DNA of 64,000 nucleotides from Pseudomonadota bacterium (lineage in GTDB: Bacteria > Pseudomonadota > Gammaproteobacteria > Burkholderiales > Rhodocyclaceae). A program made the translations under genes and the position numbers. A model generated the notes under the pieces. That model did no database searches. It saw nothing but the letters and a program-made list of their open reading frames with translations, and was not told where the DNA came from. Of this stretch, positions 47,001-57,500 are shown in pieces. The stretch is taken from NCBI GenBank assembly GCA_029776255.1, contig JAKOTN010000083.1:61487-125486 (forward strand), given 5' to 3'. Each line of letters starts with the position of its first letter. Position 1 is the stretch's first letter.

Positions 47001-47179
47001 CTGTCGTTGCCGAGGACGTTGCCCTTGATCGGTGTGCCGCCGGGCGGTCCGGCGGTATCGACGGTGTCGTAGGCATCGTCGTTCGCCGTTGGCGGATCGT
47101 TGAGGCCGTTGATGGTAATCGCCAGAGTGCTGCTCGCCTTGCCGCCGTGGCCGTCGTCGATGGTCCAGCGTGTAAACAT
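44036..47179 (-). CDS. Giant repeat adhesin, 3' part after the frame break
   Basis: This 1047-aa ORF is the C-terminal continuation of 46989-60101 in another frame; it has no start of its own that makes sense. From the first residues (RWTIDDGHGGKASSTLA) it continues the VCBS repeat interrupted upstream, then four more VCBS-like repeats, an Ig-like domain (GLPPGLHIDGNGVIRGTLD), two more repeats and a C-terminal region (about 870-1047) with two similar bits, AEFVLRQVD and TQFVLDQGV. No RTX nonapeptides are seen. The C-terminus could hold the export signal. If the frame break is an assembly error, this is the end of one protein of about 5,350 residues. Confidence 0.8.
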   Translation of the reverse strand: MFTRWTIDDGHGGKASSTLAITINGLNDPPTANDDAYDTVDTAGPPGGTPIKGNVLGNDSDPDSGTPLVVSAINGGSGTVGGSTAGNYGSLTLNADGTFSYAVDQGKASVLTLQRGQTLTETYTYTISDGHGGTSTATITFTIHGTNDQPYAGNDVNTIAEEQGTATGNVLSGQWTNGGGGSGTDTAAQDSDPNGDALTITDIMRPDGSGGSVGHPFDGLYGRLTLNADGSYSYALDNASAAVQKLKAGETVTDSFVYTTSDGRGSFVDATITIVISGVNDQPQARADSDAISEDSAVPATGNVLINDADPDAGSTLRVSAINGGSGTVGGATAGGYGRLTLNADGTYSYVLDNANPAVQALKPGQTLSEVFQYTVSDGQGGSATTTLTIVINGQNDWPTAVADNLSAREDGPAVNGDLTPAVTGQDSDVDGDSLTVIAFSNANGLAGGVGGGSTPGAPLAGLYGQLRVAEDGRLVYTPDNDNPVVQALAAGQSIKESFTYTISDGHGGFASSTLTITIDGTNDAPTTVGALPARHNNDGSTVAPLDVSGHFADADLGDTLTYTASGLPPGLHIDGNGVIRGTLDSSASTGGPGHNGVYSVVITATDGHGQQISLNFTWTASNPPPSATDNAYVTGSVGGPRVVGNALTDAVADSDPDGDALHAFVATVVPGSHGGLFSIAADGQVSFDPHGDFDDLVAGQTRQTSYVYTLVDADGATVSARIFVTVIGADDSPIAKPDHNSASPGTHQTGNVLDNDSDPDAGDSLTVSQFVVNGVVVPVSPGAAGGSTTIPGVGTLTVLADGGYTFLPAANWHGSVPPITYTVRDSTGLTATGTLSLEVLPPDISPPPPTWDSATNTPIRAPSAPIEPRADPIAQPFVPAEFVLRQVDHSASSLVEGVAKILDLQTVGDLGETQSSLLQRYERMTPTQFVLDQGVAYSRELVSEINRQGLALNDLMASDAESLNDDFSPFSPHHMGRQTVADDSQAPPVDGQALVNDDALPSLEHAVSPVILPDETPRPVAASFSEQLRHTQHQRRRIASTLPLDT

Positions 47180-48510
47180 AGGAACCGTCGGCGGCGACGG
47201 TCACGTGACCGTAGCGGCCGGCAAGGGGGCTGCCGACGGCACCGGCGGTGCCGTCGGTATTGGTGATCGCGCTGACGACCAGGGTGTCGCCGTTATCGGG
47301 ATCGCTGTCGACGCTGACCGGCGACAGGCTGGAGACACCGCCGCCGTTTACGCGCGAACCGCTGATCAGGTTGCCCGACGAAACGGTTTGATCCTCGGTC
47401 ATGCTGTTATCGTCTGCTTGCGCCAGCGGTGAATCGTTCTCGCCGCTCAAGGTGACTGTCAGTGTTGCCGTGGCGGTGCCGCCGTGGCCATCGCTGATGG
47501 TGTAGGTGAAAGTATCGGTCGCCTTCTCGCCGACGGCCAACGCTTTGGCGCTGGTGGTATTCGGAAGATAACTGTAAGTCCCATCGGCGTTCAACGTCAG
47601 GCTGCCATGGGTCCCCACGACGGGTTGGCCGACATGAGCGGCCTGACCGTTGACCTTGCTGACGGTCAGCGTGTCGTTGGTATCGGGATCGCTGTCGTTG
47701 GACAACACTTGACCGGCAACAGCCGGTCCGTTGGCCGGCACGCTGACGGCGTCGTCGACAGCGACCGGGGTATCGTTGACGCCGTCGATGGCGATCACCA
47801 GATTGGTGCTTGCCGTTCCGCCCTTGCCGTCGGCAATGACGTAGGTGAAGCTGTCGCTGAGTTGCTGTCCGACGGACAAGGCGTTGACCGCCGGGTCGGC
47901 GTTGTTCAGGGTGTAAACGTAACTGCCGTCGGCCGCCAGATCGAGACGACCGTAAAGGCCGTCGATCGTCGTCGCGCTGCCACCGCTGACCGGCGTGGCG
48001 GTGGCCGGCGGACGATCGGCACCGGCGGCGACTCCGATGACGGCCAGCGAATCGCCGTTCAAATCGCTGTCGTTGGTCAACACGCCAGGGGCGCCGACAC
48101 CGATGCTGGCAGTGCCTTCGCTGATGGTATTGTGGTCGGCCGTGGCACGTGGGGCGTCGTTGGCGCCGTGAATAACGATGGTCAGTGTCGCCGTCGAGAA
48201 ACCGCCCTGCCCGTCGCTGATCGTGTAATTGAAGGTTTCACTGACGGTGGCGCCGGCGCCGAGCGCCGCAACCGTGGCGTTATCGGTATAAACCCGGAAA
48301 CTGTAGCTCCCGTCGGCAGCGAGCAGCAATTCGCCAAAACCGTTGCCGCCGACCAGCGGGCTGCCCAACACACCGGACACGGCGCCGTTGTTCACGCCGC
48401 TCACCACCAGCGTGCCGCCGTCGACGTCACTGTCGTTGAGCAGGACGTCGCCGGTCGCCGGCAGCGCACTCGCCTTGGCAATGCTGTTGGTGTCGGCACG
48501 CGCGACCGGG
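45600..48510 (-). repeat. VCBS-like tandem repeats, eight units
   Basis: Eight repeats of about 115 residues begin near 48510, 48150, 47780, 47430, 47090, 46740, 46340 and 45990. Each has ADxNxIxED...GNVLxNDSDPD, a YGxLTLNADGSYxYxLDN strand, and FTYTISDGHGG. The fourth unit is the one that is broken. Confidence 0.75.
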
Positions 48511-51500
48511 GTGTCGTTGACCGCGATCACATTGACGGTCGTGGTGACGCTCAAGGCGTTCTGCCGGCCGTTGGCGGCGGCGTCGGAATTGACGTCGCGA
48601 ACGGTCCAACTGATCGTGCGCGAGGCGTCGCCCGGGCTGTCCGACGTGGAATCGAAGCGGATCGAACGCAGCGCCGCCTGGTAAGCCGCCGCCGACGCGA
48701 CACCGCTCAGTTTCAACACGCCAGTGTTGCCATCGTACGTGCCGCTGATGCCGTTTTGATCGACGAACAACAGGTGATCGCCGGCGACGAAACCGGCGCC
48801 GATGCGAATCACCGCCTGATCGAATTGGGTGTCGTCCGCATCGCTGAGCAGCAACGCCGGCTCGAGCAGCAACGGTGCGACGTTTTCGGTATAGCTGTGC
48901 GTACTGCCGGCGCCGGCGATCAGCGGCGCGTCGTTGACCGGTGTCAGATTGACCGTGCGCGTGCTGTTCGTGGTGCGCGCACCGCTGCCATCGGCGTTGG
49001 CGTCGGTGACCGACACGGTCAGCGTGCGGCTGGGTCGCGTGGTGTCCGCCGTCGGGTCGTCGCTGCCGCTGCTGAAAACCAGCGAGCGCAGCACTTCCTG
49101 GTAATGCGCGACGGTATCGATGCCGGTCAGGGTCAGCACGCCGCCAACGTAACTGGCGGAGATGTTCGTGCCGGTCGTGATCACCGCCAGGGTATCGCCG
49201 GCCACCGGGCTGCCGATACTCACCGTTGCCGAAGCCAGGTAGCCGTCATCGGCGTCGCTCAAGGTCAGGTTGGCGTCGACCAACACCGGTGTTCCTTGCT
49301 CGGTGTAGCCAACCGCCGGCGGCGCGGTCGAAATGACCGGCGCGTCGTTGCCGCGGCTGATGTTGATCGTGGCGCTCATGGTCGCCGTCAACGGACTGAC
49401 CGTGCTGTCGCCGGCGCTGAGCTGCCCTTGCGGGATGGTCCCGGCCAGGCCGGTGTTCTGGTCGCTGACGGTGTAGTCCAGCGTGACGGTCGCCGGTGGG
49501 GCGTCGCTGGTGTTGCGATAGGTCAGGCCCTGGATCACCGCGTCGACGCGGCTGGCCGTCGCCGCGGCATTGAACGTGATCGTCAAGGTGCCGGCGGACT
49601 GGGTGTAGGTCCCGACAACGACACCGCCAACAACGACGTTGCCAGCGGTTGAACCGGTGAACCCGAGCGCCGCGGTGGCGCCGAAAACATCGTCGGCGCT
49701 GGCGCCGCCCTGGCGGGCGACGGTCAACGTCGCACCGGTCCATTGACCGCCGCCATCCAATTCGGCGTCAGCCAGCGTGACATTGCCGTCGATCTGTATC
49801 GCGGCGCCGTTTTCGGTATACGTCGGAGTGGCATCGAGGCCGGCGATGGTCGGCGCGTCGTTGATCTGAACAATGTTCACCGTTACCGACGATTGTGCCG
49901 TCAAGACGCCACCGCTGCCTTGCGCGCCGCCGGTGTTCTGGTCGCTGAGCACGACGTTGATCTGCGCAAAGGCGGGCGGAACGTCGGAGGTGTTGCGATA
50001 AGACAAGGCGCCAACGACGCGCCCGACCGACGCGGCGTCGGCACTGGCGTTGAACGTTATCGTCAGTTTGCCGCCCACCTGCGTGAAACCGCCGACCGCG
50101 ACGCCATCCACGACGATGGCGCTGCCGCTGGTCTGCACGCCGAGTGCCGGGTTACCCGGGCTGTCGTCGACAAAACCGAAGATATCGGCCGAATTGGCCG
50201 TACCGCTGCGCTGCACGGTCAGCGTGGCGCCGTTCCAGTTGCCGCCAAGTTCGACATCGGCGACGACGACGTTGCCGTCCAGATCGAGCCGCACCGGGGT
50301 CGCGGCATTTTCGACGAACACCGGCGTCCCGGCAAAGCCGGCGATGGTCGGCGCATCGTTGACCGCCGCGACCACCGCCGTCAGCGTCGTCGCCGTGCTG
50401 TAACGGCTGCCGCCGCCGACCGTGCCGAGATCCTGGCCGCTTTGCGCGGCGGCGACGCTGCCAGCCGACGCGTCGATGGCATGCACGGCCAACACCGGTG
50501 GCGTGCCGTTGTAGTCGGCGACCGGCGCGAAGCGCAGGCTGGCGGAAGTTGGGAGAATCAGAGCGTTGCCAGTGCTCAGGTTAGTGGGCACATCGACCCA
50601 GCCGGCGCCGGTGTTGTACTGCCAGCGGCCCTGCGTCGCCGGATCGGCGCTATTGCCGCTGACCGCCAAACCGGCGAAGGCTTGCGCCGACGAACCGCCA
50701 CTGACGTTATCGGTGCCATCGCCGTAAAGCGACCCGAACAGCGCACTGACGGTCGAGCCGGTATTGGCGGCGCTGCCAATGTCCTCATCGAGGTTGATGC
50801 TGGCCGCGCTCAGCGTTGGCGCATCGTTGACCGCGCCGACGCTGGTCGACAAGGTCACGGCGTTGGCGCTGTTGCTGTAGCGCGTGGTCCCGCCGGACAG
50901 CGTGGTGTCGTTCGATACGTCGACACTGGCGCCGGCGGCCGGCAGGCTGCCGGTCGAGTCATCGACCAGGCGAGCGGTCAGGTTGCCGGGTGTGCCGTTC
51001 CAATTGGCGTTCGGCACGAAGCGCAGTGTGTAACCCGCTGGCAAGAACAGGCCGCTCGCGGACGTGAGACCGGTACCGATGGTCGTCCAGCCGGTACTGC
51101 CATCGGCCGAATACTGCCAGACCCCTTGCCCGGCGGTCGCCGCGTTGGCCGTGACGACGATACCGGCGAGATTGTTCGCCGCCGTACCGCCGAAACCGCT
51201 TTGTTCATCGCGCGCGTCGGAAAAAGCGGCGCCGAACAGGCTGGCGACTGTCGCCTGATTCGGACTGGCGGCGTCTTCCAGGGAGGCGCCGAGAACAACG
51301 CCGGCGAGCAGTCGGGTTGGCGCATCGTTGGCCGGGTTGACGGTCAGCGTCACCGTGTCGGTGGCGGTCGAGAAGGCGGTGGTTCCGCCGTTGGCACGCG
51401 TATCGACCTTGTTGCCGGCGCTGCCGCTGGTCTGATCCCAGGCACGCAGGGTAAGGCCGGCGGCGAAGCTGCCATTGACGTCGTTGGCCGGTTGGAAATA

Positions 51501-54500
51501 AAGGCGATCGCCAGCGCGCAGCAGCAGGGCGCTGTCGTCGGCCACGGCCCCGACCGCTGTCCAGTGCACGCCATTGTCGGTGCTGTAATACCAGGTTCCG
51601 TGCGAGCCGTCGGCGCCGGTGATCGCCACCCCTTGCAGACTGCCGCTGTCGGGATCGCTGATACCGCCACTCAACGCCGAAATCAGCGTGCCGACGGCGC
51701 CGCTCGGCGCGACCGCGTCTTCGTTGGCACTCAACGTCAGCGCGGTATCGCCAAGCTGCGGCGCGTCATTGACCCCGTTGACGGTGACTGTTTGGTCGAA
51801 GGAAACCTGTTTGGCGCCGCCAGCGCCTTGTGCCAAGACGTTACCGTCATCGATGGTCCAGCGTAGCGGCACGGAATCCTGCTGCCCGGCGCCAAGGCTT
51901 TGAACCGTATTGCCATAGGTGATCGCGCTCGCCACCTGCTCGACATCGGCGGTGCTCGTTCCAGAGGCGAAGGTAATGTGCAAGGTGCCGCCGCCATTGG
52001 TAAACGTGCCGACGACGGTGGTACCGATGCGAATGGTGCCGCCGCTGAAGTTGACGCCGGTATCGCCACTGCCGGTGACGCCGAAAACGTCATTGACGTT
52101 GGCACCACCAACACGGGTCAGCGACAGTACCGCCCCACCCCAATCGCCGCTCCCGCCACCGAAAAACGACAGTTCGGGATCGCTCAAGGCGGCGGCGGGC
52201 GCCAGGACGCTTGGAGACCCATCTTCGGTGTAGGCGGCGGTGGCCGGCACGCCGGACAGGACTGGCGCGTCGTTGTTGGCGTCGATACCAACGATGACCG
52301 AACCGCTGCCGATCAGCGCCAGCGTCGGATTGGCGGCGCCCTGTGCCGTTGGACCGGTGTTGGTGTTGCCGTCGTCGATCGTGTAGCCAATGGTGACTTG
52401 CGACGGCGGGTTATCGTTGCCGTTGCGATAAGTGATCGCGCGCAGAACCTGTGTCGCCTGAGCACTGGTGGTGGCGTCGGCGAAGGTGATGGTCAGAATT
52501 CCGCCCGTGTTGGTGAAAGTACCGACCACGGTGGTGCCGATACGGATATTGGCGCCATTGAAATTGACGCCACTGGCACCGCTACCGGTGACACCGAAGA
52601 TATCGTCTACCGCCGCCGTACCGGCATTCCCAATAGCCGCGCTGCGCTGCAGGGTCAGCACGGCGCCGCCCCAGTTGTCGAAAGCGTCGAGTTCGGGATC
52701 GTTCAGGATCGCGTTGGCATCGAGCACCACGGCGGCGCCGTCTTCGGTGAAAGTGACGTCCGGCAAGCCGCCGCCGAGTCCCGTGAAGCCGGGCGCGTCG
52801 TTCAGACCGGCGACAGTGACGGCGAGCGAACCGCTGGCGGTTTTGTCTCCGCCGCTGCCACTGTTGCCCTGATCGTGGAAAACGAAACTCAGCGTGTCGG
52901 CGCCGCTGAAATGGGTATCCGGCAGATACGTCAGCTTGTTGGCGGCGATCGCCGCGTTGATGTCGGTGATCGTGCCGCTGAGAGTGATCGAACGGCCGGC
53001 CACGATAACGGTGACGCCACTCGCCGGATCGAGCGACAGCGTGCCGTGCACGGCACTGACCACCAATTGCACGCTACCGTAACCGCTATCGAGAATGTCC
53101 CGGTTGTCGGACAGGGTAATCCCGGTGACGACCGTTGTCGTCGCGCCATCGCGCGACTCGGCGGCGAACAAGGCGCCGCTTACTTGAACGCCGGGCGCCG
53201 CATCGACATCGAGCGTGGGCGTATCGTTGACCGCGGCGATGTCGATGACGATGTCGCGCGTCGCCGCCGACAAGGGCGTGCCCGGCGCGCCATCCTCCCC
53301 ATAACCCTGGTCATTGACGTCGAAGTGAAGCGTGCGCGCACTGGCGGAAACGTTCAAGGCATTGGCGTCGGCGACCGGCGTGTAACTCAGGCTGGCCAGC
53401 GCCGCGTTCAGTTCGGCCAGCGTGCCGACGATTTCCATGCTGCCGCTGCCGTTGGCGCCCGCGGAAAAGGTAATGCCAGTGGTGGTACCCAGGAGCAAGG
53501 TGCCCTGCCCGATCGATAACGTGACTTTCAGTGGGCCGTTACGGGCGTCGGCATCGGCAATGCTCAGCGTGTTGGCGCCGGTGAAATGGAAAACCGTGTC
53601 CTCGGTTGCCGCAACGCTTGCCGGCCCGGAGGAGGTCGGCGCGTCGTTGACCGGCACGATGCCGTTCAGGGCGATGGTGTCGTTCGCCGTCAGCGCGCCG
53701 CCAGAGCCGACGTTGCCTCGGTCACTGACCGCGATGTGCAGGGTATCCGACGTGGTCGGATCGTCGCCGCTGTCATAACTCAGCGTCGCCAGGGCGGCAT
53801 TGATCTGGGCGAGAGTCCCCTGGAGGGTCAGGTCGTTGCTGTTCAACGCGCCCGCGCTGACCGTGCAGCCATTGAGCGTCAGGTTCAATTTTCCGCTCGT
53901 GCCCACGTTCAGGCGCACCTGCATCGGCGGGGTGCTGGTCGGTGTTTCGCCGCGCGCCAGATCGGGGTCGTCGATTGAGATGCCAGTGATCGCCACGGTG
54001 TTGTTTTCCGTGCCGTAGGTGAAGACATGTGTGGTTACGCTGAGGGTCGGAGCGTCGTTTACGGCATTGACGGTTAACGACACCGAATCGGTGGCGGCGG
54101 AAAAGGCCGTGGTGCCGCCATTGTTCGTCGTGTCGGCAAGACTGCCGTTGGCCGCCAGATCGCTGCGGTCCCACGCCCGCAGGGTCAGGGGCGCGCTTTG
54201 AGTGCCGTTGTAATTGGCAGTGGTCGGTTCGAAATAAATGCGGGTATTGGCGTCGGCGGCCAACAGGCGGGCGGCATCGGCGCTAGGCGTGCCCAAGGCC
54301 AGCCAGGTCGCGCCATTATCGATGCTGTACCACCACACGCCATTGCTGGCATTCACGTTGGTAATCGCCACGCCCTGCACGGAACCGGTGTCGACATCGC
54401 TCACGCCGCCGACCAGGCTGGAAATCAGCGTGCCAACCGCGCCGACCGGAGGGCCGGCGTCTTCGTTCTGCGTAACGTTGAGCACCGTCACCGGGTCGAG

Positions 54501-57500
54501 AACCGGTGCGTCGTTGACCGAACTCACCGACAACGAGACCACGTTGCTCTCGGTCGAAAAAGCGGTGGTACCGCCCTGCGGGCTGCTGTTGGCACGCCCA
54601 CCGGCGCTACCGCTGGTCTGATCCCAGGCGCGATACGTGAAATTGGCTTCCGTGCCATTCTTGCCGTCGGGAATGAAACGGACATAGGCGGTCGACGACA
54701 ACAACAAGGCATTGGTCGCCGAAACGCTGCCGATAGTGCTCCACGTGCCGTCACTGCCGTTGGTCGAGTCGAGCGAGTACTGCCACGTGCCATTGCCGGC
54801 GGTCAACCCGGTGATGGCAATGCCTTGTAGCGCGCCGTTGTCGACGTCGGAAACGTTGGCGCCGAGCAAGGTCGAGACCAGCAGGCTGCGCCCATCGGCG
54901 GTGTCGTCCTCGGTGATCGACACCAGCGTGGTGTCGCCGTCGGCCAGTAGGGGCGCATCGTTGCGCTGCTTGACGACGATCGTGTTTGTGGCCGTGACGG
55001 TGTCGACGCCGTTGATCGCCGTTCCCTCGTCATCGGTGTAGCTCGCGGTGCCGCCGCCATCGACGAAGGTGTAGCTGAGCGTGCGCGTGGCTTGCGCGGT
55101 CGCCTGCGAGGCGTTGGCGGTGTCGGTGTTCTGAAAAGTAAGGTTTTCCAGCACGGCTTTGACCGCGGCGACGTCGGCGTTGCCGTTGAACGTGATCTTC
55201 AAATCGCTGCCATTAACGCCATTTTTGCTGGCGTCGATGGTGCCGATCGACACGCCGTTGTAACGCACGTCGCTACCAACGACGCTGATCGCTCCGAGCC
55301 CGCTCAGCGCCAACTGGTCGCCGGCCGCGAACCCCGAGGTGTAGGCAATGGTCAGCGTGCTGCCGCTGTTGTAATGTCCGTTGACATCGTTCGCCAGATC
55401 GGCGTCGCTGAACAACACCGACGCGTCGATGATCGTCTGGCCGTCATCCTCGAAATAGGTTAGCGGATTGAGCCCGGATAATTTCGGTGCGTCGTTCACC
55501 GGCAGAATCGTGATGTCGAAACGACCGGGCGGCTCGCTGGAGCCGCTTCCGTCCGAAATCACGAAATCGAAGAAATCGGTGGACGGCGTCTCGGAGCCGT
55601 TGTGACGATATTTGAGATAGCCATCCTGGACGTCGGCAAGCGTAAACGCCGAACCGCTGCCGAGCACGGTAATCACACCGCCTTTGTCGAGATACAGCGT
55701 TCCGTATTGAACGGCGGAGGTGATCCGGAACTGTGTCTGACGGCTCGAATTGTCGATATCGGTGTCGCCCGTTTGCTCGGACCCGAGCATGGTCGGGCCA
55801 ATATGGCGCACGCCGCCCTCCGGAACGCTGGCACCGGTGTTGTTGAACACCAGCGGCGGGTCGTTGTGCGGGATGATATCGATGGTGACCGTCGCCTCGT
55901 TGCTGTCCTGGTTGACCGGCGCGTCGGTGGCTTTGTCGTTGACACGCCATTTGAAGCTGTCAGCGGTCGATTCGCTGCCGTCCTGGACGTAACGCAGCTT
56001 GCCGCCAACGAGCATGTCGTAGGTGAATTGCGCGGACGCGGTGCCAAGATCGCCCGGCAACAGGGCAACGAAACCGCTGCCACGGTCGATTTCGATCCTC
56101 CCGTGCGCCGGCAAGGCCGTGATGGTGTAAACAAAACCGGACAAGGCGTTGTCGCTATCGGTAGACGACAGGATCGTCGCGTTCAAAACCTTGATCCGCC
56201 CGGCGTTGTCGTCGGCGTGGCCCGACCCCTGCGAGCTGTATCCTTCCTCGACGGAGAACGCGCTGTCGACCGCCGCCGGCGGATCGTTGACGTTGGCGAT
56301 CACGAAATTCACCGTGCGGCTCGGACTGCGACCAATGTTGCCCTTGGCGATCGACAATTGGGAATCGCCATCGTCGACGGTGACCGTCCCCTTCTCGCTG
56401 ATCGACGGCGGGCTGATCAGCAAGTCGCCAACCTGGACGACGCTGCCGTCGACCAGATAGACGCTGATCGAATCGTTGCGCAATTCGGACGCGGGATCGT
56501 GAAAATAAGCGATCTTGCCGTCGGCGACATCCTGCGCGGCGAAACGCTCGCCAGCCGCCAACGCCACCCACGCCGACCCGCTGGCATCCCAGCGACGGAG
56601 CTGACCTCCGCTTGGCGCGCTTTCAAGAACGTAGGCCAAGGCCCCGATCGCGCTGTCCGGGTCGTGATATTGCAGATTGGCCAAAGTCAGCTTGACCGCG
56701 TTGCCGACGCCCGCGAGCGTGAAGCTGTTGCTTCCGTCGACCAGGCTTTGCTCAAGCAGCGTCGTGCCGTCCTGATTGGTGCCGACCGTTCCCTGCGTCT
56801 GGGTAATCGTTGGCGCGTCGTCAACCGGCGTGACGGTCAGATCGACGGTCGAACTGCCTGATACGCTGCCACCACTGCGACTGACAGTGAAAAAGTCGTG
56901 ATACGGCGAGGCGAAAGCATCGGGTTCGCTACCGTCGCTGACATAGACCACTTGCCCGGCGTCGATCTGCGCCTGAGTGAAACTACCGCCCATGGCAAGA
57001 ACGATGCCATTGACATAAATCGAGCCATGCGCGGGCGCGCTGGACAGGGTGTAGATGCTCGAATCGGTCAGCGCTCCCGTCAGCGAACGGAAGGAACCTT
57101 CGGCGACGATGGCGCCCAGCGTTCCTCCCGGTTCCGGCGGCACAGGAACATCGGGGACGATATTGATCGGCAACGTGCCGCTGGCGATGCCGCCATCCTT
57201 GTCATTGACCGAGAAGGTGAAACTGTCGTCGGCGGTCAGCGGATTGCCGTCGGTCGCCGAGCCGTCGTGAGTGTAAGTCAGACGGCCCGCCGCGAGATCC
57301 GCCTGGGTGAAGGTCGCCCCGGCGCCAACGATGACACCGTTCAGCCGCAAGGTGCCATGGGCGGGAACGGTGCTGATGGTGTACAAGCGATCGGAGGCCG
57401 GGCTATCGACATCGCTGGCGCTGAGAAAACTTTCGCTTATCGTCACCGCGGCACCGCCTTGTTGCGCCGACAACAAGTGCGTCACCGGAACCGGTGCATC

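Noticed and set aside
45344-53519. Several plus-strand ORFs of 540-720 aa opposite the giant adhesin
   Set aside because: They mirror the adhesin repeats in the antisense frame, have no domain or ribosome site and share the same repeat period.
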